Shown: positions 1 through 9,609, numbered from the stretch's first letter. The stretch is DNA of 64,000 bases from Flagellimonas hymeniacidonis (GCF_008040165.1 NZ_VRUR01000001.1:1383349-1447348); one strand, 5' to 3'. Translations and numbers: made by a program. Notes: generated by a model not told the origin, from the letters alone.

Positions 1-128
1 AAGAGCTTGGTGTCCGCAAAATGACGCTGGGTTCTTTTTTTCCATACCTGAAGAAAGAAAAAAGCAACAACCATCACTGGGATGATGGCCAATAGGTAGA
101 AATATATTTTTTCGTCCAGCTGAATCAT
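1..128 (-). CDS. batB: BatB-like VWA membrane protein, N-terminal fragment
   Basis: The first 42 codons of a gene that runs off the left edge of the window. It starts at an ATG on the minus strand, 6 bp after the batA stop codon. The visible peptide begins MIQLDEKIYFYLLAIIPVM and has one hydrophobic segment (about residues 9-27) followed by a basic stretch (KKRTQRH), the usual start of a BatA/BatB protein. The von Willebrand A domain that would prove the identity lies outside the window. The call rests mainly on position: in Bacteroidota bat operons a second VWA gene (batB) follows batA. An unrelated membrane protein is not excluded. Confidence 0.6.
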   Translation of the reverse strand, partial: MIQLDEKIYFYLLAIIPVMVVAFFFLQVWKKRTQRHFADTKL

Positions 129-134
129 TCTTCT

Positions 135-1133
135 TTATATAAAGCTTTTAAAAATTGAGTTGCGCAATACCCATTCTATCAATAGCAAAGCTCCTGCCAA
201 TAATATCAAAGGCCTAAACTTTTCTTCGTATTTGTAATATTTGAACTCTTCAATTTCTGTTTTTTCCAGTTTGTTTATCTCGTCGTAAATCTCTTCAAGC
301 TTTTCATTATCCGTAGCTCTAAAGTATTTTCCGCCTGTTGCTTGGGCAATTTCTTTTAATAATGCTTCATCAATTTCTACTTGTCGCATCCCAAACCTAA
401 AGGAGCCATCTCTATTATAAGCTATTGGTGAAAGGGCATTGCCATTGGTGCCCAAACCTATGGTATATGTTTTTATACCAAATTCTACTGCTAAGTCCGC
501 GGCGGTATTTGGCTCAATAAAACCTGAATTATTGACTCCATCGGTTAGTAGAATAATAACCTTGCTAATAGCCTTGCTTTCTTTTAGGCGGTTTACGGAT
601 GTAGCCAGCCCCATCCCTATTGCTGTACCATCTTCTAGTTCACCATAGGTGATTTCTTTAAGGGCTCTTAGAACAATGGATTTATCGCTGGTAATGGGAG
701 TTTTGGTATAGCTTTCCCCGGCATACCCAACGAGTCCGATTCGATCATTAGGCCGTTGTTTGATAAAATCCCCTGCTACAGATTTAAGTGCAGAAAGCCT
801 ATCTGGTTTTAGATCTCTTGCTAACATACTCGAAGAAACATCTATGGCCATTACAATATCAATACCTTTTGTGGTCTTTGTTCTGGTAGAGATGTCTTCC
901 GTTTGAGGTCTTGCGAGTGCAGTAATGATAGCTGCCAGTGCTAAAATCCGTAGAATAAAAAGTGCAGGTTTTAATTTGGATGCTAAGCTTCCCACCGTAA
1001 ATCCTTTTATGCTGGAAATCTTTAGCGAGGCTATTTCATTTTTTCGTTTGAAAAAATACCACAGCAAAGCCAAAGGTAGCAGCAGTAGCAACCAAAAAAA
1101 CTGAGGGTTTGCAAATTCTATATTCTCAAACAT
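135..1133 (-). CDS. batA: BatA-like VWA domain membrane protein
   Basis: Inner-membrane protein with a von Willebrand factor A domain exposed between membrane segments; Bat proteins are linked to oxygen/stress tolerance and to MoxR chaperone-like systems. Two hydrophobic segments lie near residues 13-28 and 56-74, then the VWA domain begins with a complete MIDAS motif D98-V-S-S-S102 (DVSSSM). The distal MIDAS threonine region (residues about 165-175, EDGTAIG) and the acidic LLTDG strand follow. A last hydrophobic segment sits at about 308-324. The length of 332 aa is typical of BatA. It starts 1 bp after the stop of the upstream gene and is followed 6 bp later by a batB-like start, so it is part of the moxR operon. 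Confidence 0.9.
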   Translation of the reverse strand: MFENIEFANPQFFWLLLLLPLALLWYFFKRKNEIASLKISSIKGFTVGSLASKLKPALFILRILALAAIITALARPQTEDISTRTKTTKGIDIVMAIDVSSSMLARDLKPDRLSALKSVAGDFIKQRPNDRIGLVGYAGESYTKTPITSDKSIVLRALKEITYGELEDGTAIGMGLATSVNRLKESKAISKVIILLTDGVNNSGFIEPNTAADLAVEFGIKTYTIGLGTNGNALSPIAYNRDGSFRFGMRQVEIDEALLKEIAQATGGKYFRATDNEKLEEIYDEINKLEKTEIEEFKYYKYEEKFRPLILLAGALLLIEWVLRNSIFKSFI

Positions 1134-2798
1134 TTACGTCTGTGTTTTTACATCTAAGGTGTTCAATATTCTGCTCACTATTTGATCTGCGTAAGTGTCT
1201 CCTTTTTCATGGTAAATAATGACCTGTTGCACAAAACCTTTACCGCCAAAACATAAAATAATGTATTCTATTTTTCTTGTCTCTTTTGTATCGGGAATAT
1301 CGAAGGTTCCGGTACCAAAAGTTTTGAGGCCCACTACGCCAGATTTTGTGGTGAATTTATCTTCTTTGGTAAGGATGTTTCTAACACCCATGTTTTCAAA
1401 GTTTGCTAAATTGGCATCTACCAATGCTTTAAAATCAGGTTCAACTTCTTCTTTATAGGTAGTTGAATTAGCAGAAACGGAAAACAGCCCATCTACTTTT
1501 CCATTGAGAAAAGTCTGATGTGATTTCACTACTTCTTCAGCACCTTCAGGTAATGTTACTTCTTGTCTAATAAGCACATCGGGTGTCTCTAAATCAATGG
1601 GAGGAAAACCATACGAGCTTGTTACCCATTCTCCTTCTAAAAGCTCTTTTGTTGGATGTCCTAAAACGGTGTCTTTTACTTCTTTTAAACCATAGTATGC
1701 GATGGAAAGTCCGCCTCCAAATATTAAAAGTCCAGCAAAAATAGCTGCCGCCCAATAGATTTTCTTACGCTGTTTTTTTCTGGCAAGTTCCTCAAGATAT
1801 TCTTCTGTTAGCAATAATTCCTCTTCGGTAGGTTCTGGGAGTGCTTCATGCGTTTTTACCACAATTTGCTCTACTAGTGCTCTATCTTGCTCCGCTACCG
1901 AGGTGGAAGGCTTGGACTTGGCGAATTTTACCAAATCCGCGGTTTGTAGAATTTTCTGAAATTGGGTTATGGTCTCGTCATCTAATTTTAAATCACCAGC
2001 ATCTTTAAGCATTTCAAGCTTGGCAATTAATTGACCCGTTGTGCTTTCTAAAGCAGAAACGTTAACGTCTTCCTCCAAATAGGAACGAACAATGTCTGTA
2101 AGCTCAGAATAATATTTTTTGTATTCGTCCTGGATAAGGTATTTTGAATTCTCCAGTTTCTTAAGCTCCAGAAGGGCTCGATCATATGGAGGAAGCAAAG
2201 CTTCTTTTTCTTCTTCGGTAAGTGGTTTTTTTCTAAGGAAAAACCAATAGACCAATCCACCAACGATTAGTAGCACTACTAGTATCCATAGGAGAATTCT
2301 CCAAAGTCTGGCATTGCTTTTTTCCACTTCGATGAGCGGCTTAATGTCAAACATTTTTTGTTTGGTGGTGTCCACTACCACATCCGCCACTTTTATTTGA
2401 AAAGAATCTGTGAAAAAAGGCTGCTCATTAATGGCTATTCGCTGTGGAGGAATGGTATAGGCTCCGCTATCAAATTGAGTGAGGGCATAGATGCGTTGAA
2501 GGGTAACTCTTTTATTGTTTTTGACGGTATCCAACATGATGGCTTCCACAGTTTCTAAGGGTGAAAAGGTCTGCCCTTCCGGGAAAAAAACAACATCTGT
2601 GGAATCTGCTTCAACGGTAATTTTATATTGAATTTGCTCTCCAATCTTGATGGAAGTGGTATCAATTTCTGAGGTAACTTTGGGTTTTTCTTGTGCAAAA
2701 CCGATGATGGGAATCATAAAAAGAAATAGAAAGGTCATTTTGCTAAATGACAATCTATTGCTTCTAATATCTAGTTTTATGTTCTCCATTTCAATCAT
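1134..2798 (-). CDS. Bat-operon membrane protein with two TM segments (BatD/DUF4381-like)
   Basis: A 554-aa secreted-then-anchored membrane protein between the DUF58 and batA genes. It has a signal peptide ending near FAQ (about residue 36), a beta-rich periplasmic domain (about 37-165) resembling the Ig-like domains of BatD, a TM segment (about 166-187), a charged cytoplasmic helical region with the LxxYLEEDVN-type pattern seen in DUF4381 proteins (about 190-325), a second TM (about 347-370) and a 180-aa C-terminal domain that I do not recognise. The start overlaps the DUF58 stop as ATGA, which indicates translational coupling. In related operons a gene of this kind occupies this slot, and canonical BatD follows BatC; so I do not call it batD. 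Confidence 0.75.
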   Translation of the reverse strand: MIEMENIKLDIRSNRLSFSKMTFLFLFMIPIIGFAQEKPKVTSEIDTTSIKIGEQIQYKITVEADSTDVVFFPEGQTFSPLETVEAIMLDTVKNNKRVTLQRIYALTQFDSGAYTIPPQRIAINEQPFFTDSFQIKVADVVVDTTKQKMFDIKPLIEVEKSNARLWRILLWILVVLLIVGGLVYWFFLRKKPLTEEEKEALLPPYDRALLELKKLENSKYLIQDEYKKYYSELTDIVRSYLEEDVNVSALESTTGQLIAKLEMLKDAGDLKLDDETITQFQKILQTADLVKFAKSKPSTSVAEQDRALVEQIVVKTHEALPEPTEEELLLTEEYLEELARKKQRKKIYWAAAIFAGLLIFGGGLSIAYYGLKEVKDTVLGHPTKELLEGEWVTSSYGFPPIDLETPDVLIRQEVTLPEGAEEVVKSHQTFLNGKVDGLFSVSANSTTYKEEVEPDFKALVDANLANFENMGVRNILTKEDKFTTKSGVVGLKTFGTGTFDIPDTKETRKIEYIILCFGGKGFVQQVIIYHEKGDTYADQIVSRILNTLDVKTQT

Positions 2799-3661
2799 CC
2801 CCTACGTTTAAAATAGCCCAACAATTTTTTTACGTAGCTCTCATCCACACGACAATTGATAACACCACAGCCCGATTTTGTAAACGAATCCAAAAAGTAA
2901 CTCACCTTGTCTTTGTGGAATTGACCGTATGCAGTTCTAACTTTTTTAGATTGGGTATTTACCAATTGCAGTGTCCCAGTCTCTGCATCTTGCATTTGTA
3001 CCATTCCCAAATTTGGAATAGACTCCTCGCGTTCATCAAAAACCCTAATGCCTGTAACATCATGTTTGTTGCCGATTATCCGTAATGTATTGTCATATTC
3101 ATCAGCAATAAAGTCCGAGAGCGCAAATACAATGGCTTTTTTCTTCATTACGTTCATCAAAAACTTTAGGGCTTCTGCAATATTGGTCTGTGTGCTTTTT
3201 GGAGTAAACTCCAAAAGTTCCCGAATAATACGCAGCACATGACTTTTTCCTTTTTTCGGCGGAATATATAGTTCCACTTCGTCTGAAAACAAAATCAGAC
3301 CAACCTTATCATTATTCTGTAGTGCTGAGAAGGCAAGAGTGGCAGATATTTCGGTAATCACATCTTTTTTAAACTGATTGGTGGTCCCAAAAAGCTCGGA
3401 GCCACTTACATCCACCATCAGCATCATGGTAAGTTCACGTTCTTCCTCAAAAACTTTTACAAAAGGCTCATTGTAACGTGCGGTAACATTCCAGTCAATG
3501 TTCCTAACATCGTCACCAAACTGATACTGACGGACTTCGCTAAAGGTCATACCCCTACCTTTAAAGGTAGAGTGGTATTCTCCACCAAAAACATGGTCGG
3601 AAAGACGCCTCGTCTTTATTTCAATTTTACGTACTTTTTTAAGTAGCTCTTTTGTATCCAT
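2795..3661 (-). CDS. DUF58 domain protein (VWA-like)
   Basis: Soluble 288-aa DUF58 family protein. The family signature is visible as FKGRGMTFSEVRQYQFGDD (about 33-51) followed by VRNIDWNVTARYNEP, and a VWA-like strand with DVSGS (84-88) that forms a partial MIDAS. DUF58 proteins are regular partners of MoxR ATPases and VWA membrane proteins. Here the gene lies between moxR (85 bp upstream) and the Bat membrane protein (4-nt overlap downstream), which fits that role. The length is normal for the family. The specific substrate of the system is unknown. Confidence 0.9.
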   Translation of the reverse strand: MDTKELLKKVRKIEIKTRRLSDHVFGGEYHSTFKGRGMTFSEVRQYQFGDDVRNIDWNVTARYNEPFVKVFEEERELTMMLMVDVSGSELFGTTNQFKKDVITEISATLAFSALQNNDKVGLILFSDEVELYIPPKKGKSHVLRIIRELLEFTPKSTQTNIAEALKFLMNVMKKKAIVFALSDFIADEYDNTLRIIGNKHDVTGIRVFDEREESIPNLGMVQMQDAETGTLQLVNTQSKKVRTAYGQFHKDKVSYFLDSFTKSGCGVINCRVDESYVKKLLGYFKRRG

Positions 3662-3746
3662 CTGTAAAGTGAACAGTGTTTAGCTGTCAATATTCGGTGA
3701 TGGTAGGTTATTTTAAGGACACCACCAACTTCAACGGCCAACTTCT

Positions 3747-4748
3747 CTAAGGTACTTCTACCTCGTTGACAATCTTGTTTATGATTTCCTCGGAAGTGAT
3801 ATTTTCTGCTTCTGCTTCATACGTGATTCCAATACGATGCCTTAGCACATCATGTACGACGGCCCGCACATCTTCTGGAACTACATATCCTCTTCTTTTT
3901 ATAAAAGCATAGCATTTGGAGGCATTTGCCAAGTTGATACTTCCCCTTGGAGAAGCACCAAAGCTGATTAGGGGTTTGAGGTTTTCTAGATTATATTTTT
4001 CTGGATATCGGGTAGCAAATACCAAATCCAATATATACTTTTCAATTTTTTCGTCCATATAAACCTCTCGCACCGCTTCTTGTGCACTTAAAATTTGCTT
4101 TACGGTGACAACAGGTTTTATGGCTTCGTTTTTACCGCTCAAGTTTTGGCGTATAATAAGCTGTTCCTCGTTTAACTTTGGATAGTCAATTACGGTTTTT
4201 AGCATAAAACGGTCAACCTGGGCTTCCGGTAACGGGTAAGTTCCTTCTTGTTCCACTGGGTTTTGTGTTGCCATTACCAAGAAAGGAGGATTCAATTTAA
4301 AAGTCTCATCTCCAATAGTTACCTGTTTTTCCTGCATGGCTTCCAAAAGCGCGGATTGCACCTTGGCAGGTGCTCTGTTGATTTCATCAGCCAACACAAA
4401 ATTTGCGAAAATGGGTCCCTTTTTAATGGAAAAATCATTTTCCTTCATGTTGTAGATCAGCGTACCTACCACATCCGCAGGCAAAAGATCTGGAGTAAAC
4501 TGAATTCTGCTAAAACTCCCTTTAACAGCTTTTGCCAATGTATTAATGGCAAGGGTTTTTGCAAGTCCGGGAACTCCCTCCAACAAAATATGCCCCTGGC
4601 CCAAAAGGCCAATAAGAAGCCTTTCTACCATATGCCGTTGGCCAACGATGGCCTTGTTCATCTCATTTGTGAGTAAGTCTATAAAAGCACTTTCCTTGGC
4701 AATTTTTTCATTCACAGCACTAATATCAATAGTAGTGTTTTCTTCCAT
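3747..4748 (-). CDS. moxR: MoxR-family AAA+ ATPase
   Basis: Cytoplasmic AAA+ ATPase thought to act as a chaperone that remodels or activates partner VWA proteins. Visible motifs: Walker A GVPGLAKT (58-65), Walker B with DE at 121-122 in VLADEINRAP, sensor-1 region TQNPVEQEGTYPLPEAQ, and the arginine-rich C-terminal lid (ASPRGSINL, DVLRHRIG). The length of 333 aa is standard. It is the first gene of the minus-strand Bat operon, with a 157-bp divergent intergenic region separating it from the aldo/keto reductase. No exact TAnnTTTG box was found just upstream of its start. Confidence 0.95.
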   Translation of the reverse strand: MEENTTIDISAVNEKIAKESAFIDLLTNEMNKAIVGQRHMVERLLIGLLGQGHILLEGVPGLAKTLAINTLAKAVKGSFSRIQFTPDLLPADVVGTLIYNMKENDFSIKKGPIFANFVLADEINRAPAKVQSALLEAMQEKQVTIGDETFKLNPPFLVMATQNPVEQEGTYPLPEAQVDRFMLKTVIDYPKLNEEQLIIRQNLSGKNEAIKPVVTVKQILSAQEAVREVYMDEKIEKYILDLVFATRYPEKYNLENLKPLISFGASPRGSINLANASKCYAFIKRRGYVVPEDVRAVVHDVLRHRIGITYEAEAENITSEEIINKIVNEVEVP

Positions 4749-4905
4749 ACAAACTTTTATCGTTTAAGTGTTAATGTTGGTTTTTTTATAGAAGTGCAAA
4801 ATGAAAATTAATTTAAAAATGGTCTGTTAATTAATGGTTAAAAAAATCGCTGAAGCCCTAGTTTTGTGAAGGATTTAAGGGTTTAATTTTATACTTTCAC
4901 TTTAT

Positions 4906-5778
4906 ATGCAAAATACAGATAATTATTCTAAGATTATAGCAGGGACTATGACATGGGGAAGTTGGGGTAAAAAACTTCCTAAAGTTGAGATGATCGATTT
5001 AATGCACTATTGTATTGAAAATGGGTTGACGACCTTTGATCATGCTGATATTTATGGGGATTATTCCACGGAATCGGATTTTGGAAGGGCCTATGCCGAA
5101 AGCGGTATTGAAAGATCCAAAATACAGATGATTTCAAAATGTGGTATCCAAATGACGTCTGGCAGGGACAATAGGGTAGCACATTATCAATATGATAAAG
5201 AATACATTATTTGGTCGGCAGAGCAATCACTCAAAAAACTAAATACGGACTATTTGGACTTGCTATTGGTGCATAGACCAAGCCCTTTGATGGATCCTGT
5301 TGAAATTGGCAAAGCCGCTAAAGAACTTTTGGAGAGCGGAAAAATAAAAAAGTTTGGAGTTTCCAACTTTACTCCTTCTCAAATCAATATGTTAGAAAAA
5401 GAAGTTCAAGTTGAGGGGAACCAGGTTGAGTTTTCTTTAACGCATAACACACCAATGTATGATGGCACTTGGGATGATTGTATAGCGAACAATAGAATGA
5501 CAATGGCATGGAGCCCATTAGGGAGCCTGTTTAGAGAGGATAATGAACAGACTGGCAGGATAAAAGAAGCATTGATTCCCCTTACTGAAAGATATGGAGT
5601 AGATGAAAGTCAATTGTTGTTGGCCTGGATTCTTAAACATCCGGCTAAAGTTCATCCGGTTATTGGAACAACAAATAAAGATAGAATTGCAGCATCAGCG
5701 GAGGCTGCCAAAATAGCATTGGACTTACAAGATTGGTTTACGCTTTTAAAAGCCAGTCACGGACATGATGTACCATAG
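4906..5778 (+). CDS. Aldo/keto reductase (YdhF-like)
   Basis: NADPH-dependent oxidoreductase of the aldo/keto reductase superfamily. The catalytic tetrad can be placed: D45 and Y50 in FDHADIYGDY, K78 in ISKCG, and H123 in LLVHRPSP. The cofactor-binding C-terminus is visible as the HPVIGTTNKDR segment near residues 255-267. Overall pattern and length (290 aa) resemble E. coli YdhF, whose physiological substrate is not settled. It is followed after only 5 bp by an SDR gene, so the two are probably co-transcribed. The leader is short; a weak TATACTTTC element lies at 4890-4898, immediately before the start. Confidence 0.9.
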   Translation: MQNTDNYSKIIAGTMTWGSWGKKLPKVEMIDLMHYCIENGLTTFDHADIYGDYSTESDFGRAYAESGIERSKIQMISKCGIQMTSGRDNRVAHYQYDKEYIIWSAEQSLKKLNTDYLDLLLVHRPSPLMDPVEIGKAAKELLESGKIKKFGVSNFTPSQINMLEKEVQVEGNQVEFSLTHNTPMYDGTWDDCIANNRMTMAWSPLGSLFREDNEQTGRIKEALIPLTERYGVDESQLLLAWILKHPAKVHPVIGTTNKDRIAASAEAAKIALDLQDWFTLLKASHGHDVP

Positions 5779-5783
5779 AAAAA

Positions 5784-6551
5784 ATGAAGATGAGAGATAA
5801 AAAAACGGTTCTTGTTACTGGAGCAACCAGTGGAATAGGAAAAGCGACCGCGGAATTATTGGCAACGAAAGGGTTTAATCTTATTGTGTGTGGTAGAAGG
5901 GAAGAGCGACTGCAGCAACTAAAAGCCGAGTTGGGAAAACATACCCAAGTACATTCCTTACAATTCGATGTTAGGGATAGAGATGCCGTTCAAAAAGCTG
6001 TGGAAAGTTTGCCAAGTTCTTTTGCAACTATAGACGTGTTAATTAATAATGCAGGAAATGCGCATGGACTGGATACCATTGATCAGGGAAGTCTAGATGA
6101 TTGGGATGCCATGTTGGACATTAACGTAAAAGGACTTTTGTACATATCCAAAGCAATACTTCCTCAAATGGTGGAACGCCAATCTGGGCATATCATAAAC
6201 ATAGGTTCCACAGCGGGTAAGGAGGTATACCCAAAAGGAAATGTCTACTGTGCCAGCAAGCATGCTGTAGATGCCATTAACCAAGGCATGCGTATGGATT
6301 TGAATGCCCATGGGATTAGAGTGGGTGCAGTAAATCCAGGTTTGGTCGAGACCGAATTTAGCGATGTTCGGTTTAAAGGAGATTCAAACAAAGCGGAAAA
6401 AGTATATCAAGGATTTCAGCCACTCAAGGCTGAAGATATTGCAGATATCATTCATTTTGTCATTACAAGACCTTATCATGTAAACATTGCGGACTTGGTT
6501 GTTATGCCCACTGCACAAGCGAGCAGTACCATTGTGAAGAAAGAGTTATGA
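5784..6551 (+). CDS. Short-chain dehydrogenase/reductase (YdfG-like)
   Basis: Classical SDR with a Rossmann fold. Cofactor motif TGATSGIG (12-19), NNAG (88-91) and catalytic S142, Y155 and K159 are all present; the arginines at 38-39 (CGRRE) suggest NADP preference. The segment NIGSTAGKEVYPKGNVY matches the YdfG group (3-hydroxy acid/serine dehydrogenases), so a hydroxy-acid substrate is plausible but not shown. The stop codon overlaps the next start as ATGA. An ATG two codons in (M3) is an equally possible start. Part of the 4906-7684 transcription unit. Confidence 0.9.
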   Translation: MKMRDKKTVLVTGATSGIGKATAELLATKGFNLIVCGRREERLQQLKAELGKHTQVHSLQFDVRDRDAVQKAVESLPSSFATIDVLINNAGNAHGLDTIDQGSLDDWDAMLDINVKGLLYISKAILPQMVERQSGHIINIGSTAGKEVYPKGNVYCASKHAVDAINQGMRMDLNAHGIRVGAVNPGLVETEFSDVRFKGDSNKAEKVYQGFQPLKAEDIADIIHFVITRPYHVNIADLVVMPTAQASSTIVKKEL

Positions 6552-7684
6552 TCAATAAACGCCTTTTGGTCAAAAACCTTTTAGCGCATAATGATGAGAA
6601 CAGTTTTTATGACAAGAAGAGGTTCATAGCCATAGGTGAAAAGGAAGGAAAGGCCAAGTTTTTAAAGCATGTTTGCGCCTTGGCAAACAGCAATCCAAAA
6701 AACAATTCTTTTATTGTTGTTGGTGTAGAGGATGAAGACAATGCCATTGTTGGAGTCGATTTCTTTGATGACAGCAAGATTCAAAATTTGGTCAATGCGT
6801 ATTTGGATAACCCTCCTATTATTTCATATGAAAACATCCCATTTCCACACTTACCTGAAGGAAAAGTAGTAGGGTTGGTTACCATAAAATCCAATGGCAA
6901 AGTATGTGCGTTGCGAAAAAACATTTGGAAGTATTATGGTGGCGCTGTTTTCTTTAGGGAAGGAAGTATAAGTTTACCCAAAGCATTTGATATTGAACTC
7001 AAAGACATCAACTCAAAAGCGGTAGCAACTATAGAACAACATGCACGTAACAATATTGAGCTAACCTTAGATGCTGTTATCAATTTTATGAACAACAGAC
7101 ATGCTGATTTAACTAGTAATTATAAGGTTTTTAAAGAACAATTTGTAGTCTGTTGGGCAGGGAACAAAAAAAAGGTAAACAATAAAACCTACTATTCTAG
7201 AGTAGATATCGAATTGATTAATGAACAGGTGAAATTGTTCTACTCCGCACTAGATGAAATTACTATTACCTATGACAACCATTCATTTACTACTTTGGAA
7301 TTTGTGCAATTGGGTCTGGGCTCCCAACAAAAATACTATCCGCTCGAGCAGATGGTTATTACGTTTTCAGATAATGGAAAATATACCATTAATAGCGAAC
7401 TGCTCTTTGAGCCACCGCAATATGACAAAAAAACACTCCACCATGTCCTCAACACCAATAATACCTTATTGCAGAAGTTGGAAAAAGGGATAAGCTTGAA
7501 CAAGACAGAAGAGATTGATTTAACACACTTGCCGGCCACCTATCTTATTTGTTATCTAAATGGTTTTGAAGAAGCAAAAGAGCAAATGGAACAGGCACGC
7601 CCAATATTAAAAGCTGCAAATGAAAGAGTCTACGGTTCACTGAAAGAATCCTTAAGGATTCTTAGAAAAGTGCGTTATAATTAA
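6548..7684 (+). CDS. AlbA_2 (Schlafen-like) putative DNA-binding domain protein
   Basis: 378-aa protein with an N-terminal AlbA_2 domain (about residues 18-140): the ALANSNPKNNSFIVVGVEDED segment, with its VGV strand and following acidic turn, and the FREGSIS strand are the family hallmarks. AlbA_2 domains are usually joined to ATPase or helicase-like modules; here the C-terminal 230 residues are of no type that I recognise and contain no Walker motif. It is translationally coupled (ATGA) to the SDR gene. It ends convergently with the amylosucrase gene, the two stop codons sharing the palindrome TTAA. Function unknown; the family includes predicted nucleic-acid binding regulators. Confidence 0.75.
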   Translation: MINKRLLVKNLLAHNDENSFYDKKRFIAIGEKEGKAKFLKHVCALANSNPKNNSFIVVGVEDEDNAIVGVDFFDDSKIQNLVNAYLDNPPIISYENIPFPHLPEGKVVGLVTIKSNGKVCALRKNIWKYYGGAVFFREGSISLPKAFDIELKDINSKAVATIEQHARNNIELTLDAVINFMNNRHADLTSNYKVFKEQFVVCWAGNKKKVNNKTYYSRVDIELINEQVKLFYSALDEITITYDNHSFTTLEFVQLGLGSQQKYYPLEQMVITFSDNGKYTINSELLFEPPQYDKKTLHHVLNTNNTLLQKLEKGISLNKTEEIDLTHLPATYLICYLNGFEEAKEQMEQARPILKAANERVYGSLKESLRILRKVRYN

Positions 7685-9609
7685 GATTTCTTCAACCAAA
7701 GCAATTGATAAGGTTTTATTTCAAGTAGACCACTTTTAAGATTCACCTTTTCATCCGAAACAAGGTCTTTAGGCTCTCCTTTTGCAAAATACCCTAGTTT
7801 TTTTATCCAACTAGGCTCAATAACCTGATGTTTTTCATCAAAATTGCAAATGGCCAACAGCCCATTTTTTGCATTGCCTGTTCGCTCAAAAACGAGCATA
7901 TGATGATTACCCGTATGATGCAATGTTAGATTATTATGATCTGCAAAAACTGGATTTTTCTTTCTAATACCGATTAACTTTTTTAGGGTATGGAATATTA
8001 TAGATTGTGGGCCTTTTCCCGAATTTAGGCTAGCGATAACTTCCCAATTCTGTTTGGGCCGGTTCACCCAGCGACTGTCTTCTTTTTTTGACTCATCTTC
8101 AGTGAAAGAATAATCATTGGGCATTGCTATTTCATCACCTGCATATATCATAGGAATTCCTCCATAGGCTAGAATAATTCCATAAAGCAAAATAATTTTT
8201 GAAACAGCATCTGCAATTAGGGTTTCATCTTTGTTGGCCAAGGCCTTTTCCAACCCCAAAAGAGAAGCGGTACTCCCAGTTATTCTTCCATCTCCTGTTT
8301 TGGGATTATACATAAACAATAAGCCCGTTGCCGGAGACCAACCTAGCCGTTGGCAGTAATAATCCAATAAAAACTTACGGTGTTGTTGAGGGTCCCACCC
8401 AATTTCCTGGATGAATTGGTTTTCATACCCTAAACCGATATCATCGTGACATCGAACATAATTAATCCATGTGCAATCATCGGGCTTTGAAGGCACCTGT
8501 GTTAAGCTTTTATAAAGTAAAACGGTTTTTTTCGTAGCAATGGAATTCCATAGCAACGCCATCAAAGAAGCGTTGTAGGCAACTTCACATTCATTTCCTT
8601 TTTTTTGCCCTTCCCCAAAATATTTTACAATTTCTGTGGGTGCAACAATGGCCTCAGCCAAGAATATGGTTCCAGGAGCCACGACCTGCAAACACATTCT
8701 GAACAACGTTATAAGATCATGAGCTTCTGGAAGATTTTGGGAAATGGTTCCGATTTTTTTCCAAAGAAATGCTAATGCATCAAAACGTACTATATCTGCA
8801 CCCAAATTGACTAGCTTAACTAAATTGGTCAACATTTCCATGAACACCTTTGGGTTGGTATAGTTTAAATCCCATTGATAATGATTGAAGACCGTCATTA
8901 CCCATTTATCCATTTCGTCGTTATAGGTGAAATTTCCAGGAGACGTTTCCGGAAAAACTTCTGGCATCGATTTTTCGTATTCTTTGGGAATGGTGTCGTT
9001 TTCAAAAGTGTAGTAAAACCCTTGGTATTTCTTGTCACCAGCTATGGCCTTTTTTGCCCAGGAAAATTCGTTGGAAGTATGGTTGACCACAAAATCAAGC
9101 ATTAAGAACATGTCTTGATCGCGTAATTCCTTGGTTAGTTTTAATAGGTCTTTATTGGTTCCGTATTTTTTAGCTACTTGATGGTAGTTATTTACGGCAT
9201 AACCACCATCATTTTCTTTTTTCGGACGGGTGGTAATTGGCATTAAATGTAAAAAGTTGACACCTAATTCTTTAAAGTATGGGATTTTTTCCTGTAAGCC
9301 TTTCAGGTCTTTATTAAAGTGTTCCACATACAACTGCATGCCGAGCATTTGCTCAGATTGATACCAATTGCCCATGCTTAGCCGATGTAAATCTTGCTGT
9401 TTTAACTCGTCGGGGCGAAGGGAAAATAATTTAGGAAGCAAATCCAACAATTGTTTAAAATCGCTTTGATGGTCTTTTTGGGAATAAAGAGAAAAGAACT
9501 GTTGCTGAATGAGGCTGAGATTGGTGGCTAACCTTAAATCAAATAATGTTTTAGGATTTTTTTCCTTGAACTTGGTAGCAACGAGTCTATGTAGTGCAGC
9601 TTGGTTCAT
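7681..9609 (-). CDS. Amylosucrase (GH13 family)
   Basis: Glycoside hydrolase family 13 enzyme, predicted to transfer glucose from sucrose onto an alpha-1,4-glucan with release of fructose (EC 2.4.1.4). The chain follows Neisseria amylosucrase closely: N-terminal helical domain, ENDGGYAV (132-139), FVVNHTSNE, FNHYQWDLNY (241-250), catalytic nucleophile D277 in VRFDALAF, acid/base E319 in LAEAIV, and H388/D389 in RCHDDIG. No signal peptide, so it acts in the cytoplasm. The fructokinase gene ends 1 bp before its start, which fits use of the released fructose. A sucrose hydrolase of the same subfamily is the main alternative; the sequence alone does not separate them. Confidence 0.85.
   Translation of the reverse strand: MNQAALHRLVATKFKEKNPKTLFDLRLATNLSLIQQQFFSLYSQKDHQSDFKQLLDLLPKLFSLRPDELKQQDLHRLSMGNWYQSEQMLGMQLYVEHFNKDLKGLQEKIPYFKELGVNFLHLMPITTRPKKENDGGYAVNNYHQVAKKYGTNKDLLKLTKELRDQDMFLMLDFVVNHTSNEFSWAKKAIAGDKKYQGFYYTFENDTIPKEYEKSMPEVFPETSPGNFTYNDEMDKWVMTVFNHYQWDLNYTNPKVFMEMLTNLVKLVNLGADIVRFDALAFLWKKIGTISQNLPEAHDLITLFRMCLQVVAPGTIFLAEAIVAPTEIVKYFGEGQKKGNECEVAYNASLMALLWNSIATKKTVLLYKSLTQVPSKPDDCTWINYVRCHDDIGLGYENQFIQEIGWDPQQHRKFLLDYYCQRLGWSPATGLLFMYNPKTGDGRITGSTASLLGLEKALANKDETLIADAVSKIILLYGIILAYGGIPMIYAGDEIAMPNDYSFTEDESKKEDSRWVNRPKQNWEVIASLNSGKGPQSIIFHTLKKLIGIRKKNPVFADHNNLTLHHTGNHHMLVFERTGNAKNGLLAICNFDEKHQVIEPSWIKKLGYFAKGEPKDLVSDEKVNLKSGLLEIKPYQLLWLKKS

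Noticed and set aside
4248..4676. 142-aa plus-strand frame opposite moxR
   Set aside because: Antisense to a conserved AAA+ ATPase, no domain and improbable composition.
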